Positions 5,089 to 7,426 of a DNA stretch of 7,426 bases are shown piece after piece (the stretch's first letter is position 1; the number at the start of each line of letters is the position of its first letter). The notes beneath the pieces were generated by a model. It had not been told where the DNA came from and searched no databases. It saw only the letters and a list, made by a program, of their open reading frames with translations. Source of the DNA: Desulfovibrionaceae bacterium UBA930 (GTDB lineage: Bacteria > Desulfobacterota > Desulfovibrionia > Desulfovibrionales > Desulfovibrionaceae); contig DBDO01000132.1 of the NCBI GenBank assembly GCA_002293605.1, forward strand, positions 1,967 through 9,392, given 5' to 3'. A program made the position numbers and the translations under genes.

Positions 5089-6054
5089 TTAGGTGTCTGC
5101 CAGACCCTGGCGAAGTTTTTCCTCAAAATAGGCGATGGTGGGCTTAAGCCCCTGTTGCAGCGGGATTTTCGGTTCCCAGCCCAGCACCTCCCTCGCCAGG
5201 GAGATATCCGGGCGGCGGCGGGCTGGGTCATCGCCGGGCAAGGTTTTGAAAATGATTTTCGAAGAGGAGGCCGTCATATCCAGCACGGCCTTGGCAAGTT
5301 CCAGAATGGTAAATTCTCCGGGATTGCCGAGGTTCACGGGGCCGCAAAACTCATCGGGCGTATCTTCCATGAGTGCGATAAGGGCTGCGGTCAAATCGTC
5401 CACATAGCAGAAGGAGCGGGTCTGCGATCCGTCCCCGTAGACGGTGATGGGCTTGTTTTGCAAAGCCTGCATGATGAAGTTGGAGACCACCCGGCCATCG
5501 TTGGGGTGCATGCGCGGCCCATAGGTATTGAAAAGGCGGGCCACTTTGATGCGCACGCCGTGCTGGCGGCGATAATCGAAAAAAAGACTTTCGGCGGCGC
5601 GCTTGCCTTCATCATAGCAGGAACGGATGCCTATGGGGTTCACATTACCCCAGTAACTTTCCGTTTGCGGATGCTCCCTGGGGTCGCCGTAAACCTCGGA
5701 GGTGGAGGTTTGCAAAACCTTGGCCCGGACCCTTTTGGCCAGCCCGAGCACATTGATGGCCCCATGTACCGAGGTTTTCAGGGTTTGCACGGGATCTCGC
5801 TGATAATGAATGGGCGAGGCAGGGCAGGCCAGATTGTAGATTTCATCCGTCTCGACATAAAGCGGAAAGGTAATATCGTGGCGCAGCAGCTCAAAGCGGG
5901 GGTTGTCCCTGAGGTGGCGTATGTTGCCCTTGGTGCTGCAATAATAGTTATCCACGCACAGCACTTCCGCCCCTTTATTAAGCAGGGCCTCGCAGAGATG
6001 GGAGCCGAGAAAACCCGCTCCGCCGGTAACCATGATTCTTTTGGCTGTGAACAT
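5089..6054 (-). CDS. uxs: UDP-glucuronate decarboxylase (UDP-xylose synthase type), extended SDR family
   Basis: The enzyme oxidises and decarboxylates UDP-glucuronate to UDP-xylose or its 4-keto form, supplying a pentose for surface polysaccharide. The 321-residue protein has the NAD-binding motif TGGAGFLGSH (10-19), the acidic residue D35 after the second strand, the active-site TSTSEVYGDP (116-125) and Y147-x3-K151. The segment RLFNTYGPRMHPNDGRVVSNF (173-193) is characteristic of UXS proteins and separates them from UDP-glucose epimerases and dTDP-glucose dehydratases. The ATG at 6054 is chosen because the conserved N-terminus starts four residues later and the promoter at 6088-6116 lies just upstream; an open frame extending to 6327 is not credible. 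The ribosome site is weak (AAGTGAC). No glycosyltransferase is adjacent, so the polysaccharide served is unknown. It is the first gene of the probable operon leading into moaC. Confidence 0.93.
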   Translation of the reverse strand: MFTAKRIMVTGGAGFLGSHLCEALLNKGAEVLCVDNYYCSTKGNIRHLRDNPRFELLRHDITFPLYVETDEIYNLACPASPIHYQRDPVQTLKTSVHGAINVLGLAKRVRAKVLQTSTSEVYGDPREHPQTESYWGNVNPIGIRSCYDEGKRAAESLFFDYRRQHGVRIKVARLFNTYGPRMHPNDGRVVSNFIMQALQNKPITVYGDGSQTRSFCYVDDLTAALIALMEDTPDEFCGPVNLGNPGEFTILELAKAVLDMTASSSKIIFKTLPGDDPARRRPDISLAREVLGWEPKIPLQQGLKPTIAYFEEKLRQGLADT

Positions 6055-6087
6055 GTCGTCACTTTTTTTTAAAGGTTGCGGAGCATA

Positions 6088-6116
6088 ACTATACCACCCC
6101 GCAGGCCATGCGTCAA
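6088..6116 (-). promoter_or_regulatory. Sigma70-type promoter for uxs and probably the molybdenum cofactor genes
   Basis: The minus strand has TTGACG (6116-6111), a 17-bp spacer and TATAGT (6093-6088), with TGG directly before the -10 as an extended element. Five of six bases match consensus in each hexamer. The predicted start is near 6081, giving a leader of about 27 nt. It is the best promoter match in the window and sits exactly where an operon beginning with uxs needs one. Confidence 0.75.
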
Positions 6117-6152
6117 AAACAAAGACCGAGGGGGCTGAGACCGCCCGTCCTC
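6115..6152 (-). terminator. Candidate intrinsic terminator after ahcY, abutting the uxs promoter
   Basis: On the minus strand GAGG, a 2-nt bulge, GGGC, a 7-nt loop, GCCC and CCTC form a GC-rich stem (6152-6128). It is followed, after GG, by a T-rich run TCTTTGTTTTT (6125-6115). The run overlaps the first bases of the -35 hexamer of the next promoter. The bulge and interrupted T-tract make it less than ideal. Confidence 0.45.
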
Positions 6153-6262
6153 CGCAAAGTGAAGGCGGACAAATCCAAAACGAACTCCCCTGCACCCCAT
6201 TTCTGCTTTGCTTGCGCTTTGCGCAAACAAAGCAGAGTGAGGGGGTCTGGGGCGGTAGCCCC
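6131..6262. repeat. Inverted pair of a GGGCGGT...AGCCCC module flanking the ahcY-uxs spacer
   Basis: The plus strand at 6250-6262 reads GGGCGGT directly followed by AGCCCC. The minus strand at 6146-6131 reads GGGCGGT, CTC, AGCCCC. The same 13-bp module thus occurs twice in opposite orientation, about 100 bp apart, with a 3-nt insertion in one copy. Each copy can fold by itself (GGGGC-GGTA-GCCCC at 6249-6262). This is consistent with a small palindromic intergenic element or with two related terminator-like hairpins. Whether it recurs elsewhere in the genome cannot be seen here. Confidence 0.4.
6187..6252. repeat. Long near-perfect hairpin between ahcY and uxs
   Basis: The core arms are 6202-6217 and 6221-6236: nine perfect pairs (TCTGCTTTG with CAAAGCAGA), one C/A mismatch, then six pairs (TTGCGC with GCGCAA) closing a TTT loop. 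Outside the core, CCCC at 6195-6198 can pair with GGGG at 6241-6244, and CCCC at 6187-6190 with GGGG at 6249-6252, separated by small internal loops. The whole structure covers about 66 nt. No T-tract follows directly on either strand, so it is not a classic terminator. It could be a 3' stabiliser of ahcY mRNA, a repetitive palindromic element, or a protein-binding palindrome. Confidence 0.7.
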
Positions 6263-6285
6263 AAAAAATAATGAGGCCTGAGCCT
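6263..6285 (-). terminator. Weak terminator-like hairpin at the ahcY stop codon
   Basis: Starting inside the TAG stop, AGGC-TCAG-GCCT forms a 4-bp stem followed by CATTA and six T residues (6268-6263). The stem is short for an intrinsic terminator, so it may only contribute together with the larger structures downstream. Confidence 0.3.
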
Positions 6286-7426
6286 AGTATCTATAGTGAT
6301 CCGGTTTATAGGGGCCATCCACGGCAACGCCGATGTAGTCGGCCTGTTCCCTGGTGAGTGCGGTCAGCTTGACGCCGAGGCGCGCAAGGTGCAGGCGGGC
6401 CACTTCTTCATCCAGTTTTTTGGGCAGGGTGTAGACCTGGGCTTTGAGCTCTTTGTTGGAGGCCAGCTCCAGTTGGGCCAGCACCTGGTTGGTGAAGCTG
6501 TTGGACATGACAAAGCTCGGGTGGCCGGTGGCGCAGCCGAGGTTCATAAGACGGCCTTCGGCCAGCACCACGATGGAGCGGCCCGAGGGCAGGAGCCATT
6601 TATCCACCTGGGGTTTGATGTTGCTGCACACGCAGCCAGCGGTGTTCTCCAGCCAGTGCATGTCGATTTCGTTGTCAAAGTGGCCGATGTTGCAGACAAT
6701 GGCCTCATCTTTCATGCCCAGCATGTGCGCGCCAGTGAGCACCTTGTAGTTGCCGGTGGCAGTGACAAAGATATCGGCCACGGGCAGGGCCGCTTCAACC
6801 GTGGTCACTTCAAAGCCTTCCATGGCGGCTTGCAGGGCGCAGATGGGGTCTATTTCGGTGACCAGCACGCGCGCGCCGAAGCCGCGCATGCTCTGGGCGC
6901 AGCCCTTGCCCACATCGCCGTAGCCGCATACCACCACGACCTTGCCTGCGACCATGATGTCCGTGGCCCGCTTCAAGCCGTCCGCGAGCGATTCACGGCA
7001 GCCGTAAAGGTTGTCGAACTTCGACTTGGTAACGGCGTCATTGACGTTGATGGCCGGGAAGAGCAGGGCCCCTTCCTTCTGCATCTGGTAGAGGCGGTGC
7101 ACGCCGGTGGTGGTTTCTTCGGAAACGCCTTTGATTTTCGCAGCCACCCTGGTCCAGCGGTCTTTGGACTCGGCATGGCCTGCGGCAAGGCGGGCCATGA
7201 TGATGGCCAGTTCCTTGTTATCCGGAACATTGTTCAGCAGCGCCGGGTTTTTTTCGATCTCCACGCCCTTGTGGATCAGCAAGGTGGCGTCGCCGCCGTC
7301 ATCCACAATAAGGTCCGGCCCGGAGCCGTCCGGCCAGGTCAGGGCCATTTCCGTGCACCACCAGTATTCTTCCAGGCTTTCCCCTTTCCAGGCGAACACT
7401 TTGGCCATGCCGGACTCGGCAATGGC
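6284..7426 (-). CDS. ahcY: S-adenosylhomocysteine hydrolase (adenosylhomocysteinase), 5' end outside window
   Basis: The enzyme reversibly splits S-adenosylhomocysteine to adenosine and homocysteine using tightly bound NAD+, removing the inhibitory product of methyltransferases. The visible 380 residues begin at AIAESG, which leads into VFAWKGESLEEYWWCTE. An ATG at 7408 falls within this conserved stretch and is not the start; roughly 90-100 N-terminal residues are missing. Seen in order: VDDGGDATL (41-49), a long bacterial-type insert (about 55-105), NDAVTKSKFDNLYG with K134 and D138 at the catalytic positions, the NAD motif GYGDVGKG (168-175), NIGHFDNEI (246-254), HPSFVMSNSF (302-311) and the C-terminal KPDHYRY whose Lys and Tyr reach the partner subunit's NAD. 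No lesion is seen. It is separated from uxs by 229 bp of structured DNA and is probably its own transcription unit. Confidence 0.98.
   Translation of the reverse strand, partial: AIAESGMAKVFAWKGESLEEYWWCTEMALTWPDGSGPDLIVDDGGDATLLIHKGVEIEKNPALLNNVPDNKELAIIMARLAAGHAESKDRWTRVAAKIKGVSEETTTGVHRLYQMQKEGALLFPAINVNDAVTKSKFDNLYGCRESLADGLKRATDIMVAGKVVVVCGYGDVGKGCAQSMRGFGARVLVTEIDPICALQAAMEGFEVTTVEAALPVADIFVTATGNYKVLTGAHMLGMKDEAIVCNIGHFDNEIDMHWLENTAGCVCSNIKPQVDKWLLPSGRSIVVLAEGRLMNLGCATGHPSFVMSNSFTNQVLAQLELASNKELKAQVYTLPKKLDEEVARLHLARLGVKLTALTREQADYIGVAVDGPYKPDHYRY

Noticed and set aside
5083..6072. Plus-strand open frame of 329 codons
   Set aside because: It lies exactly opposite the uxs gene, which has clear family motifs. 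High GC content leaves few stops in the opposite frame, and the translation resembles no family I know.
6154..6246. Weak direct repeat (gcaaagtgaaggcgg at 6154-6168 and gcagagtgagggggt at 6232-6246)
   Set aside because: Only 11 of 15 positions match in purine-rich sequence, which could be chance. It was not used as evidence for a repeat element.
6055..6327. N-terminal extension of the uxs frame up to an ATG at 6327
   Set aside because: The extra 91 residues would be read through the hairpin, terminator and promoter region and into ahcY. The conserved Rossmann start begins at the ATG at 6054.
1..7426. Signs of a defence system, prophage, insertion sequence, CRISPR array or other new multi-gene system
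   Set aside because: All nine genes belong to known housekeeping or accessory metabolic families and the strand is uniform. No transposase, integrase, phage gene, att-like direct repeat or spaced repeat array is visible.

Overview
The window is a compact, GC-rich stretch of bacterial chromosome in which every recognisable gene lies on the minus strand, so it reads from right to left. Gene content and protein flavour suggest a Gram-negative anaerobe of the Desulfovibrio type: molybdopterin genes, a LapA/LapB pair (which implies LPS), a HIT protein with an N-terminal CxxC, and long-form S-adenosylhomocysteine hydrolase. This assignment is inference from protein resemblance, not from a marker gene. 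I see no mobile-element gene, CRISPR array, tRNA or rRNA.

In transcription order: (1) 7426-6284, the 3' part of ahcY, a methyl-cycle housekeeping enzyme. (2) 6283-6055, the only sizeable intergenic region (229 bp). It holds a long hairpin, two candidate terminators, an inverted GC-rich module and a near-consensus sigma70-type promoter facing the next gene. (3) 6054-5089, a UDP-glucuronate decarboxylase (UDP-xylose synthase type) of nucleotide-sugar metabolism. (4) 5016-2482, a molybdenum-cofactor block: moaC, moaA (overlapping by 14 nt), a MOSC-domain protein and a MoaB/Mog-type protein. MoaC and MoaA make cyclic pyranopterin monophosphate from GTP, MoaB/Mog acts at the adenylylation/metal-insertion end, and the MOSC protein probably handles sulfur or the finished cofactor. 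moaD, moaE and moeA are not in view. (5) 2403-221, a HIT-family nucleotide hydrolase/transferase, then lapA and lapB, the inner-membrane pair that in E. coli controls LPS synthesis through LpxC turnover. (6) 215-1, the first 71 codons of mutS (mismatch repair).

Spacing from the sugar gene to mutS is tight (72, -14, 57, 44, 78, 27, 53 and 5 nt), with no convincing intrinsic terminator between genes. Read-through from the promoter at about 6090 could therefore cover much of the block, perhaps with weak internal promoters before the HIT gene and mutS.

I found no undescribed multi-gene system. The points most worth a second look are: a LapB without the usual N-terminal membrane anchor, beside a LapA with a degenerate pentapeptide-repeat tail; the densely structured ahcY-uxs intergenic region; and an extended -10 sequence overlapping the lapB stop codon that could give a leaderless mutS transcript.
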